Origin: an uncultured Bacteroidales bacterium
Lineage (GTDB): Bacteria; Bacteroidota; Bacteroidia; Bacteroidales; Paludibacteraceae
NCBI GenBank assembly: GCA_900316005.1
Contig: ONBH01000029.1
Span: 1 to 41,368, forward strand
Direction of reading: 5' to 3'
DNA: 41,368 bases
The position numbers were made by a program, and so were the translations under genes. The notes beneath the pieces were generated by a model. That model saw only the letters and a list, made by a program, of their open reading frames with translations. It was not told the DNA's origin and made no database searches. Of the stretch, positions 15,908 to 23,601 are shown one piece after another; within the stretch, counting starts at the first letter, position 1, and each line of letters starts with the position of its first letter.

Positions 15908-17441
15908 ATGAAACGAATCTTCATCCCCATCCTCCTTATCCTGTGGTTCGCGACTCCGCTGGCAGCCCAGGGACTGCGCCAAAGCGTCTGTGTGGTCTAT
16001 CCCGAATATACGGAGAAAGAGAAAAACACAATGGGTGACTACGCCCTGTATCTGGCACGCGCCGGCTATCGTAGCGCCTCGCGGCAACTGACCTCGTACC
16101 GCTCCAACGACATGTTCGGTTCGGGTGTCGTGGTAGAAGACCAGGGACACAAGTTCATTCTCACCAACCGCCACGTAACAGGGTATGCCCAGACTGCCAC
16201 CATCGTCTTCCAGCTGCACAACAAGAACGTGCGACTGCAAGGTCATAGGCAGCAGCCTGAGTTCAGACCTCGCGGCTATTGAGTTGCCCGACGACTGCCC
16301 GCAAGTCCCCCTACCGTTATCCACAACGGTGATAGACGACGGGCTCAGTATTGTCGCAGCCGGTTTCCCGGGATTGGGGACGAAGGCTTCGTGGCAGATG
16401 ACGCAAGGCATCATATCCAATGCTTCGATGCGGCATGAAGATCTGGGGAACCAGACGCTCATCCAGCATACGGCTCCTATTGACCCGGGTAGTTCGGGCG
16501 GCCCCTTGCTCGTCAAGGAGAACGGCAAATATCATATCGCCGGTATCAATACCTGGAAGGCTGTCGGTCGCGAAAACGTAGGTATCGCCATCCCCGTCAC
16601 CGATGTAGCAACGTTCCTCTATGAGTTGGATACACCCGACCAAACGGACCAACAGGTGCTGGCACAACTGGAGAACCGCACCGCCGAAGAATGGGCCCGT
16701 ATGTATGCCCATCTACCGGATAGCACCCGTGAGCAGCTCCGCGAGCAGGAATGGAGTCTGCCGATGGACATCGTTTTCTCTGCCGACCGCGAGCAAGAAC
16801 GGCTCGACAGCCAAAAAGCCGCACGCAAGTCGCACAGCAACAAAAAAGGCACTACGAAAAACAGCTCGACAAAGAACAGCGGCCGCAAACAAGCGACCAC
16901 CGTCCGCGTAGATACAGACCTCAATAACCCCAATGCCGCAGGTATCTACTACGACTACCTCAGTGCCACCACGCACGAAGTGGCCGCTTTCTACGAACAC
17001 CAGTGGTGGGGAGTCCTCGTCACGGATATCCATATCGGGTCGCTTATCGCCGAAGCCAATGTAGCGGGATATAATTTCTGGGATCCCACGCCGCAGTGGA
17101 AAACCATCGGAGGCGTTGTATTCGGAGGCACATTGGGTGCCCAACTGCCCATTACCATCGACCGATTCCTGCTCTGTCCCCGCGTCACACAGTCCTTCAC
17201 GGGAGGCCCGATGATAGGTGCCGATCATGTCAAAATAGCCTTCCTGCTGGATACCCGTGCAGGCTTGGATTTCCGTATTCCCGTGGGTAACGTAGAACTG
17301 GTGGTGGGTGCGCACTATACGTTTAACTACAGTTTCTGCGACCTTCCGTTCCGCGAAACGGCCTACAAGACCCCTACCATCGGCTCCATGAACCATTACC
17401 TGCACCACGGTTTCGGTGTCAAACTCGCCGTCGGATTCTGA
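15908..17441 (+). pseudogene. Trypsin-like serine protease joined to a barrel-like domain, with a frameshift
   Basis: The first frame (15908-16282) has a signal peptide and the protease N-half, with FGSGVVV and catalytic His89 in ILTNRHV. The +1 frame then continues from about 16245 with VIGSSLSSDLAAIEL (catalytic Asp) and DPGSSGGPLL (catalytic Ser). One base would have to be skipped near CTGCAAGGTC to join VRLQ to VIGSS. After a Lys/Ser/Thr-rich linker the last ~170 residues resemble an outer-membrane beta-barrel, with alternating strands and a C-terminal Phe (..VKLAVGF). As written the protein is broken. It could be a recent pseudogene, a sequencing error or programmed shifting; no slippery homopolymer is present. 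Confidence 0.75.
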
Positions 17442-17474
17442 TTTAAGAGTAATAATTAGTTAAATGTCAATCAT

Positions 17475-18362
17475 ATGAAAAAGACCCTTTTATTCTATTC
17501 GTGCATTTTTGCACTCTTGTTTGCTTCTTGTGCCAAACAGAAATCCTGTTATGAAATCACTCTGACTGTTCAGGGCCAATCGGAGACGATGTACGTCTAT
17601 GCCGAGGAGAGCGAGGCGGATGCACAAGCTACTGAAATGATGAACCGCTTTCTGGCCTTAGGTCTGCCTAAAGATGCTATGAAAGTGGATATCCGCAAAC
17701 TCGATAAGTCCGAGTCTGACTGCACGAAAGAAAGCATTACACCTTCAGAACAGAACCCCGAAATCAAACGTACCGTCAAACCGGCAGCTTCGTTTGAGAT
17801 CCAAATAGAGGGAATCAATCCGGATGGCTTTTCTCCGGAATATAACGGTATAAAAGGAATCTGTAATCATTTTCCAGCCAGTTTTACCCGCGTACTGGAA
17901 GACGGACATTCTTCACATGAGTTATATCAACTAAGATTATTGTCGGATAAAGTTTCAATGGATTATGGCATGGCCCCCGATGCGTGGCGCGATGAATTTG
18001 TGCATGACAACAGTTATGTAGGCGCAAGGATTATTTGCCTCACACCTTCAGACAAAACGGTAGACCATCTGACGGAATCGGAAAAGGCCAATATTCGGGG
18101 ATGGCTGGAAGTCTATGCGCAAGGTTCGCCCGACGGTCCTTTTACGCTCAAGAAAACCTGCACATGGAAATTCCGTCTCGGCAGAGACTCTACTTATACG
18201 TATGTAGATGAAATCGTCGAAACCTATCAAAACGCGCAGGAATGTATAGATGGTATTCTTAATCACGACGCCTCGAATCCTATCTTCCAGTCTCTATACT
18301 ATTACGATGCACAAAAGGATGAGTTCATCCTTCAAGATCGTACCTCGTGGAACTTGAAATAA
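17475..18362 (+). CDS. Lipoprotein of unknown function, 295 aa
   Basis: Lipoprotein signal MKKTLLFYSCIFALLFASC (Cys19). Residues 22-60 form a possible small alpha/beta domain. Residues 100-290 contain many aromatic and charged residues (YNGIKGICNHFPASFTRVLE.., YVGARIICLTPSDK.., TCTWKFRLGRDSTYTYVDE). No family recognised. It is 33 bp after the protease-barrel gene and probably the last gene of the group that starts at 14687. Codon use is more A/T-rich than its upstream neighbours. Confidence 0.8.
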   Translation: MKKTLLFYSCIFALLFASCAKQKSCYEITLTVQGQSETMYVYAEESEADAQATEMMNRFLALGLPKDAMKVDIRKLDKSESDCTKESITPSEQNPEIKRTVKPAASFEIQIEGINPDGFSPEYNGIKGICNHFPASFTRVLEDGHSSHELYQLRLLSDKVSMDYGMAPDAWRDEFVHDNSYVGARIICLTPSDKTVDHLTESEKANIRGWLEVYAQGSPDGPFTLKKTCTWKFRLGRDSTYTYVDEIVETYQNAQECIDGILNHDASNPIFQSLYYYDAQKDEFILQDRTSWNLK

Positions 18363-18395
18363 AAGTAACCGGTAAAGATACCGTTTGCCATCGGG

Positions 18396-18499
18396 TTGAC
18401 AGACCTTCGCCGTGAAACCCTTAGTACGTACACATACGTATCCCACCTATAGCAGGGGGATACGTATGTAGTACTAACGGGTTCGGAAGGTCTCGTCAA
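18396..18499. repeat. 104-bp interrupted palindrome between convergent genes
   Basis: Outer arms TTGACAGACCTTC (18396-18408) and GAAGGTCTCGTCAA (18486-18499). Inner arms TTAGTAC..ATACGTATCCC (18421-18444) and GGGATACGTAT..GTACTAA (18457-18477). It stands between a plus-strand gene end (18362) and a minus-strand gene end (18539). A large bidirectional terminator or RNA-processing hairpin is possible, but no T-run follows. Confidence 0.7.
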
Positions 18500-18517
18500 A
18501 AAATAGAAAAAATCCGG

Positions 18518-18540
18518 CTTTCGACTTTCGACTTTCGACT
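18518..18540. repeat. TTTCGAC heptad repeat
   Basis: Three to four copies of TTTCGAC. The last one supplies part of the stop codon of the frameshifted minus-strand gene at 18539. Confidence 0.75.
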
Positions 18541-18845
18541 AATTGTTATCGTACGCTGCCATCTCCAGCGACCAGATGTACGCCTTCATCGACTGCTTGC
18601 CGCCGGCGGTGTTCTTCTGCGCACGGTAGGCGGCTTGGTCAGCGGCGGATCTCAGAGGCCTTGACAGGCGTGGAACGCACTACGGGTTTGCGCAGGTAGA
18701 TACGATTGCAATTAGGGTTCGTGGTCTCCGCTACGCGGTGGGTGCCAAGCAGCATCTGCGTGCAGCTGTGCTGACCATTCTTACTCGGTTTACTGAGTGC
18801 ACCGGATACGTGGTCGATACCGGTACTCCATTGTACTTTAGCCAT
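18539..18845 (-). pseudogene. Frameshifted small protein of the VirE-type module
   Basis: The intact start is MAKVQWSTGIDHVSGALSKP.., which reads to ..VRSTPVKASEIRR and a stop at 18639. The neighbouring frame continues with ADQAAYRAQKNTAGGKQSMK..YDNN-stop at 18539. I recall full-length relatives in Bacteroidales of about 120 aa with a longer middle, so this copy seems to have lost an internal segment as well as its frame. The role is unknown. It resembles the other small proteins of this module in having an early aromatic-Arg and Thr-Pro pattern. Confidence 0.6.
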
Positions 18846-18861
18846 AGTTTAAGGATTTAGG

Positions 18862-18896
18862 AACCTCTCCCCGCCCTCCCCACAAGGGAGGGAGAA
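18862..18896. repeat. Dispersed C/G-rich palindrome, copy 4
   Basis: GAACCTCTCCCCGCCCTCCC then CACAAGGGAGGG, in the opposite orientation to the copies at 8341, 9340 and 10813. A partial copy (GGAGGTCGGGAGGGGTTAC) follows at about 18926-18944. Confidence 0.75.
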
Positions 18897-18940
18897 AGGA
18901 TTGGTTAGGTTAATAATTGAAGGTTGGAGGTCGGGAGGGG

Positions 18941-19138
18941 TTACTTCTTCTCACCGTGGTAGGTCTCGGTGGTCTTGGTGGTGATCGTTGTGGTCGTGTC
19001 ACCATGCTGTACGTAACTGGCAGAGGTGCTGATGACGCGGGTGGCGGTGCAGGACGAGAGTCCAAGAGCTATTGCCAGGCAGGTCAGGAGGGCGGTTACC
19101 GCCGTTGCTACGATTTTGTAGATTTGTTGTTTAGTCAT
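18941..19138 (-). CDS. Small lipoprotein-like protein of the VirE-type module, 65 aa
   Basis: An N-terminal membrane/lipoprotein signal (IYKIVATAVTALLTCLAIAL, then LSSC) is followed by a Thr-rich tail (TTTTITTKTTETYHGEKK). In Bacteroidales VirE-type modules very small hydrophobic proteins (for example those called smalltalk) occupy this place. This one is longer and may be related. Function is unknown. An N-acetylmuramoyl-L-alanine amidase often follows in such modules but is absent here. Confidence 0.7.
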   Translation of the reverse strand: MTKQQIYKIVATAVTALLTCLAIALGLSSCTATRVISTSASYVQHGDTTTTITTKTTETYHGEKK

Positions 19139-19243
19139 AAGGCAATTTACAATTTAGGGATTTACAATTTTACAATTAACATTACCATCGAAGGCGGGAA
19201 TCGCCCAAGATTGGTCTCAAGAATGAGCCCAAAGTGCACAATA

Positions 19244-19591
19244 CTACTCACCGGGAGTGACGATAAGGTCGCCGTTCTGGTCGTAGTTGTGGTTGAGTTT
19301 GTGGACTACATATCCTAAGAGGCTACCGTAGCGGTGCTGTGCCTTGTATTCGGCACGCCAGCGGGCTTTCTCGGTGGAGTCACTGAGGATGGTACGGACT
19401 GCGGCTAGGACTTTGCGGAATCGCGACTTGGCCTTCGTCTGATTCACGCTATCGGGTTTGGTGCTCGGATTGCACAGTTTGCCGGTGGTCACCTTGCCGG
19501 TTTGGCGGTTGGTTCGGAAGTAGACATCCGAGTGCATGCAGACCTTCTTGCTCATCGATTCGATAAGAGCCATGGGTTTGATAGATGCCAT
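19244..19591 (-). CDS. Small basic protein of a module-specific paralogous family, 115 aa
   Basis: It starts MASIKPMALIESMSKKVCMH and has the segment DVYFRTNRQTGKVTTGKLCN, then a helical Arg/Lys-rich C-terminal half (..RFRKVLAAVRTIL..). The pattern I-E-S/T-M..V....Y.R....GK......P is shared with the 70-aa and 86-aa proteins encoded nearby, so they look like paralogues. No function known. A consensus promoter lies about 145 bp upstream. The ATG at 19591 is the first in frame. Confidence 0.7.
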   Translation of the reverse strand: MASIKPMALIESMSKKVCMHSDVYFRTNRQTGKVTTGKLCNPSTKPDSVNQTKAKSRFRKVLAAVRTILSDSTEKARWRAEYKAQHRYGSLLGYVVHKLNHNYDQNGDLIVTPGE

Positions 19592-19735
19592 AATTGTTAA
19601 GGTTTTAGGTTAATGGTTTAAGGTTTGTTTACGCGCGGGAAGAAGGAGTGCTTCCTTTTTGACATCGTCGAGACTGAGAAGCAAGCGTGAGACGCCCCGA
19701 ATGATGTCATTATCCTCTCTCTCCTAATTCCAGTG

Positions 19736-19766
19736 CAAAGGTACTGCTTTTTTGTGACATGTGCAA
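19736..19766 (-). promoter_or_regulatory. Promoter of the 115-aa gene
   Basis: Minus-strand TTG (19764-19766), 20 nt, TACCTTTG (19736-19743). A leader of about 140 nt follows, containing a GGAAG/CTTCC hairpin. Confidence 0.7.
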
Positions 19767-19788
19767 CTATTGGCAGATGGTAATGGAA

Positions 19789-20007
19789 TCAGGGTTCCAT
19801 TTTGAGTAGATTGCAGCCTGCATACTCGGAAAAAGCCATCACCTCGTAGTCATAAAGCCAATCACGGTGGCAGATATTGGTACGGAGTTTGGTGTCCTTG
19901 GCGGTCCAACCAAAGAGAAGGATGTTGAGTCCTTTCATGCCGAGGTGTGTACCAAGATGTTCATCGAGTCGAAGAGCCAGCAGGTTCTTGGCGATTTGAT
20001 TTTTCAT
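19789..20007 (-). CDS. Hypothetical protein, 72 aa
   Basis: MKNQIAKNLLALRLDEHLGT.. is a small soluble protein with no family recognised. The ATG at 20007 overlaps the TGA of the upstream 86-aa gene (ATGA), which decides this start over a GTG further upstream. Coupled translation suggests the two products act together. Confidence 0.6.
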   Translation of the reverse strand: MKNQIAKNLLALRLDEHLGTHLGMKGLNILLFGWTAKDTKLRTNICHRDWLYDYEVMAFSEYAGCNLLKMEP

Positions 20008-20264
20008 AGTGGTAATTGTTTTACGTATTGCCACGCCTCTTTTCGCGTAAGATTTGGGTTGAGGCGCATCAGGTTATTGACTAAGCGAACGCGTTCCGTG
20101 AAGATGGAACGAGCACGCTGTTCGTTTGGGGATACGACGGTCTTCAGGATCCTTTTGGGTGCACGATACAAGGTCACCTTGCCGGAGGCAGAAGTCCGGA
20201 ACATATACTCACCCACTTGTCCGGAGATAGACCGGATGAAAGGAGATAATGTTACGTTAGCCAT
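20004..20264 (-). CDS. Small protein of the module-specific paralogous family, 86 aa
   Basis: It begins MANVTLSPFIRSISGQVGEY, then MFRTSASGKVTLYRAPKR and a basic helical C-terminus (..RLNPNLTRKEAWQYVKQL). The first half aligns by eye with the 70-aa and 115-aa neighbours (S-I/M..V..Y..R.S..GK). The second half resembles part of the 115-aa protein (..N....R.RF...VR..). Function is unknown; nucleic-acid binding is possible from its charge. Confidence 0.7.
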   Translation of the reverse strand: MANVTLSPFIRSISGQVGEYMFRTSASGKVTLYRAPKRILKTVVSPNEQRARSIFTERVRLVNNLMRLNPNLTRKEAWQYVKQLPL

Positions 20265-20347
20265 AAATTTATGTACGATTTATTATTATTTACGAAGGAC
20301 GGATGTACGCTGTAGGATTTAGGATGTAAGATTTAAGTACGATGTTT

Positions 20348-20560
20348 TTAGGGAGGCCGGTTGTGGTTGTGACGACCGGCGTAGCGTGCGGCGAATCGCT
20401 GCTGGTTGGCAGCTTCGGCAGGTGTTTTGACGTGTCCGGCGCGGTTGGGGCATCGGCAAGTAAATAGTTTGCCGGTAGGCGAGCGTCGGATGTAATAACC
20501 GGCTTGATGGTTTACCATGCCATACATGGTCTCAATGAGCATAACAGGGATGATTTGCAT
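20348..20560 (-). CDS. Small protein of the module-specific paralogous family, 70 aa
   Basis: MQIIPVMLIETMYGMVNHQA.. then GYYIRRSPTGKLFTCRCPNR and ..TPAEAANQQRFAARYAGRH. It shares the I-E-T-M..V....YY.RRS.TGK pattern with its 86-aa and 115-aa neighbours and the TP..A..QRF element with the family. Cys-x-Cys and several His could bind metal. No function known. It is the first small gene after the VirE-type gene. Confidence 0.65.
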   Translation of the reverse strand: MQIIPVMLIETMYGMVNHQAGYYIRRSPTGKLFTCRCPNRAGHVKTPAEAANQQRFAARYAGRHNHNRPP

Positions 20561-20868
20561 AAAGGTAAGTTTTAGTTGGTTATTGATTTGTACCCTACGG
20601 TGAGGTCGCGGTCATATCGCGTTCATATCGCGGTTTTGACTCGAAAGAGTGTTCTTTTTGTTGAGTGTGGAGAGTTTAGTGTTTAGTGCAGTTTAGTGTT
20701 TAGAGTTTAGAGTTTAGTGTTTAGAGTTTAGAGTTTAGTGCAGTTTAGAGTTTTTAGTTGTGAGTAGTTTAGAGTTAAGTGTTAAAGGTGATGAGGGGCA
20801 GGTGAACAGGTGAACAGATGAACAGATGTTTTTAGTTATTCGCACGCGCACAAGCGTGTGTACGTATT
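20561..20868. repeat. Noncoding stretch with TTTAGAG heptads and ATGAACAG repeats
   Basis: No gene is visible. 20671-20780 is filled with variants of GTTTAGA/GTTTAGT. 20808-20830 has repeats of GTGAACAG/ATGAACAG, which are the complement of the CTGTTCAT repeats at 20879-20921, so the two sides could pair in the transcript downstream of the VirE-type gene. Confidence 0.7.
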
Positions 20869-20921
20869 TTCAAAAAGAACTGTTCATCTGTTCATTCAAA
20901 AAGAACTGTTCATCTGTTCAT
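20869..20921. repeat. 26-bp tandem duplication over the VirE-type stop codon
   Basis: Two copies of a 26-bp unit containing CAAAAAGAAC and TGTTCATCTGTTCAT. The stop of the VirE-type gene (20896-20898) and its last residues (..RTDEQMNSSF) lie inside it. Confidence 0.8.
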
Positions 20922-22218
20922 CCGTTCGCACATCAACAGCAGCTTCTCTGGTTCGGTTGAGTTCCACCTCTGTCAAAGGTTTCTCATACACAATCCACCC
21001 ACGCGTACGAGCTGCTCCGATCTGTTTGCTCAGGAAGCCCGCTTGTTTAAGGAGGATACCTAACCTATTGAGAGGCATCGGTTTTTTGATAGATCCGCGT
21101 GTTACAAGAATATCGCTTATCTCGGCGGTGGTAAGGAACTTGCCTTTGCCTTCTGCCGGTATGTCGAAATAGATGGGGAGGAGTTGTTCTTCGTTCTCCT
21201 GTGCCCGGAAGTCCTCGTTATGTAGTTCGAGGGCGTTGATATCCTCGAGGTCGAACCAGTAGTTGAAGTCATGACGGATGAGATAGATAGCCTGAGCGTA
21301 GATCTGTTGGTAAGGGATGGTGGTGAAGAATGGGTTCTGGATGTTACGGACAAGGAAGGGGAGCCAACGTCGGTTGCCGGTGATGTCGGTGAGGAACTCC
21401 TTTTTGTTGCCGGAGGCGCAGAATGAGGCGAGTCGGATGCGTCGTTCTTTCTGGTAGGCGTATGCGGCTCGTTCTGCCACATCGGAGGCGGTGATGACGG
21501 ATTTCATGACATTAAGTTCTCGTGGTGTCATGGCATCTATCTCATCGAGTGCGATGAGCCCGTACTCGGCGATACGGAGTCGTTCGTCTTTGTTGAGTTG
21601 TGCAGCATTTGCCATCTTGCAGCTATAGTTACGCAGTTGTGGCGGTATGAGCCGTTCGAGCCAGGTCGTTTTGAATATGCCCTGACGTCCGATGAGTACG
21701 AGAACTTGCTGGTTGACGACATTGTCATCGAGCCAAGCGGCGACCATGGCTACGAACCACTTGCGGAAGCAGATGGTCCAGAGTTGTTGGTCCTGTTCGT
21801 TGCCCTCGATGGTGACCTGTTCGGCGAGAAAACCGATCCAGTCAGGTTGGTCGGGTGTGTAGTCGGGGCAGCTGAGGACGTACTCACGCAGTGGGTGTAC
21901 GTAAGGTATGCGGTGTGACTTGAGGACGGTGAGGACTTCGGAGGGCGTGATGGAGAGTCCGCTTTCGGCTGCGCAGTTGCAGACGATATCGTTGACATCG
22001 GCTGTGGTCATGTCGCGCCAAATGTAGTCGTTGGTCGCCAGGGGGGACCCCAAAAATCCGCAGATTTTTCGGGGAAGCCCCGTTAGTTGAGTGTTGTCGG
22101 AGCGTATCTGCAGTTTGTCGCTGATGATGTCGTGGCGGAGGAGTTGCAGAGCGTTGTAGTTGTCGTCGATAAAGTTGATGACGACTTCCTGTCGGTTGTT
22201 GTTGCGTTTCATTTCCAT
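20896..22218 (-). CDS. VirE/VapE-type P-loop ATPase of a mobile module
   Basis: A 440-aa protein. Walker A is LIGRQGIFKTTW (about 175-186, Lys183) and Walker B is LIALDEID (about 221-228). They are followed by the RRIRLASFCASGNK..FLTDITGNRRWLPF segment typical of virulence-associated E proteins, which are phage-like primase-helicase relatives acting on DNA. The longer Bacteroidales relatives usually have an N-terminal VirE_N part, which is missing here. Residues about 46-59 (TGLPRKICGFLGSP) are encoded by an inserted palindrome. It has its own promoter at 22244-22274. The C-terminus is encoded by a 26-bp duplication. The gene marks a mobile element, but no integrase is in the window. Confidence 0.85.
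   Translation of the reverse strand: MEMKRNNNRQEVVINFIDDNYNALQLLRHDIISDKLQIRSDNTQLTGLPRKICGFLGSPLATNDYIWRDMTTADVNDIVCNCAAESGLSITPSEVLTVLKSHRIPYVHPLREYVLSCPDYTPDQPDWIGFLAEQVTIEGNEQDQQLWTICFRKWFVAMVAAWLDDNVVNQQVLVLIGRQGIFKTTWLERLIPPQLRNYSCKMANAAQLNKDERLRIAEYGLIALDEIDAMTPRELNVMKSVITASDVAERAAYAYQKERRIRLASFCASGNKKEFLTDITGNRRWLPFLVRNIQNPFFTTIPYQQIYAQAIYLIRHDFNYWFDLEDINALELHNEDFRAQENEEQLLPIYFDIPAEGKGKFLTTAEISDILVTRGSIKKPMPLNRLGILLKQAGFLSKQIGAARTRGWIVYEKPLTEVELNRTREAAVDVRTDEQMNSSF
22041..22081. repeat. Palindromic element inside the VirE-type gene
   Basis: Inner arms CCCCAAAAATC and GATTTTTCGGGG around CGCA, flanked by GGGG and CCCC, form a nested hairpin. It is in frame and reads as GLPRKICGFLGSP on the minus strand. 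Confidence 0.7.
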
Positions 22219-22243
22219 AGCTGTACCTTTTTAAAATTTGATG

Positions 22244-22274
22244 CAAAGGTACAAAAAAAACTCCATACCCGCAA
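22244..22274 (-). promoter_or_regulatory. Promoter of the VirE-type gene
   Basis: Minus-strand TTG (22272-22274), 20 nt, TACCTTTG (22244-22251), 26 bp before the ATG. Confidence 0.7.
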
Positions 22275-22353
22275 GGGGTAGGGAGTGATAGGAAACAAAT
22301 AGGAAACGGATAGGAAATGGCGGTGTGAAATAGGAAATAGCGTGGGAGGTGAA

Positions 22354-23439
22354 TCAGTCAAATTTCACCTTATTACGTGCATTATTGAAGTTTCGCGGTG
22401 TTCGCTTTGACGGGCCGAAGGAAGCCTCGAGTGCGGCGAGGATTTTGGGTGTGCTATAATTGAGCATATTCTCGATAAATCCGTGTTTGTATAACCGGAT
22501 GAAGCAATCCCAGAGTTCGGTGTCGGATTTGAGCCATGCCTCGTAGATTTCTTTTTCTACCTGATGTTCCCTTTTCTCGTCCTTAGCTTTGGCCGTGAGG
22601 TATTTGAATGGGACGTGTGCGGGCCGTGTTGTGACGGGTTGTTTTTCCCATTCGTCAAGGTCGGCATCGAATCCGTGCATGAGAATCTGTTCGAAACGGA
22701 GGATCTGATCCTGTGTGAGTGAGTCGGTACCGATTTTCCAGAGTTTGATGGTCTGCCATTCTTTCTGGAGCGTACGAAGTACGAGTGCAGCGGTGGCATC
22801 ATCGCGGTAGCGTCGGATGTAGGAGAGGCTATGTCGGAGCGCCTTGGTGTCGTAGTTGAGGAAACGGATAGCCTCCTCCATAGTGGATTTATGCCAATAG
22901 TTATCGAGAGCTTTGTCGCGTACATTTGCGGTGATGAACTCCCAGTTGTGCGTCTTAGATCCGGGCATGAAATATTCGTCCACCTTGAGTGGGAGTTCTT
23001 CGTCAAGGAAATGCTTCATGCCGATATGGTGGATACGCATGAATTGGGAGATGAAGGTCTGCTTTCTGGAGATATCGAAGCGTTCTTTGGCGGCGATGGT
23101 GATGGCACCACTTTGGTCGCCTTCGTAGGAGGTAGTCCATGCGAGGGGGTGCATCCAGAGGTATGCGAGTTTGAGTCGTGCCACAGGCTTGAGAAGCCCC
23201 ATATTGCAGAGGTTGAGTCCGTCGAGATTCATGGTAAGAAGTCGTTCAGCAATGAGATGGTTGCAAAGCAGTGATGAGCTCTTGAGGTATGGTTCGACCT
23301 TATATTCCTCGAAAGAGTCTGCGTTTCGCGGGATGATCAGGTAGTCTCCCATCTCGTGGCGGATGTTGTCGTAGTGAGGTGATTCGAAGATGTCGTACAA
23401 CTCATCCAGTGTCAATATTTTGCCATCGTTGGTATTCAT
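22354..23439 (-). CDS. Hypothetical protein of the VirE-type module, 361 aa
   Basis: Start MNTNDGKILTLDELYDIFES at 23439, chosen because a promoter lies just upstream. The longer frame would run through it. The protein is soluble and helical, with many Trp and His (..YLWMHPLAWTTSY.., ..FMRIHHIGMKHFL..) and a basic C-terminus (..FGPSKRTPRNFNNARNK). No family recognised. Its place upstream of the VirE-type ATPase suggests a replication or regulatory role in the same element, which is inference only. Confidence 0.75.
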   Translation of the reverse strand: MNTNDGKILTLDELYDIFESPHYDNIRHEMGDYLIIPRNADSFEEYKVEPYLKSSSLLCNHLIAERLLTMNLDGLNLCNMGLLKPVARLKLAYLWMHPLAWTTSYEGDQSGAITIAAKERFDISRKQTFISQFMRIHHIGMKHFLDEELPLKVDEYFMPGSKTHNWEFITANVRDKALDNYWHKSTMEEAIRFLNYDTKALRHSLSYIRRYRDDATAALVLRTLQKEWQTIKLWKIGTDSLTQDQILRFEQILMHGFDADLDEWEKQPVTTRPAHVPFKYLTAKAKDEKREHQVEKEIYEAWLKSDTELWDCFIRLYKHGFIENMLNYSTPKILAALEASFGPSKRTPRNFNNARNKVKFD

Positions 23440-23466
23440 AATTACGGGGTTATCCAAAAACGGCTG

Positions 23467-23497
23467 CAAAGGTACAAAAAATAAATGATATGTGCAA
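23467..23497 (-). promoter_or_regulatory. Promoter of the 361-aa gene
   Basis: Minus-strand TTG (23495-23497), 20 nt, TACCTTTG (23467-23474), 27 bp before the ATG. It is divergent from cassette promoter A at 23513. Confidence 0.75.
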
Positions 23498-23512
23498 GTA
23501 TTTAGCGGAAAG

Positions 23513-23585
23513 ATAACAATTTGTGTGCATTTTTGCAAATAAATTTGCATAGTTCAAAAAAAAGTCGTACCTTTGCAGCCGAAAA
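23513..23585 (+). promoter_or_regulatory. Cassette promoter repeat A (short form)
   Basis: ATAACAATTTGTGTGCATTT then TTGCAAATAAATTTGCATAG, a spacer and TACCTTTGCAGCCGAAA. The -33 box TTTG (23544-23547) is inside the dyad TGCAAAT-AA-ATTTGCA (23534-23549) and the -7 box is 23568-23575. It is one of five near-identical copies and drives the first DUF4160-DUF2442 pair. Confidence 0.85.
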
Positions 23586-23601
23586 TCAAAAAATCTCAAT
23601 T

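Noticed and set aside
18941..19138. Plus-strand frame 18917-19318 as a gene.
   Set aside because: It is Gly/Val-rich low-complexity antisense of a small lipoprotein gene and of repeats. The minus-strand product has a convincing signal peptide.
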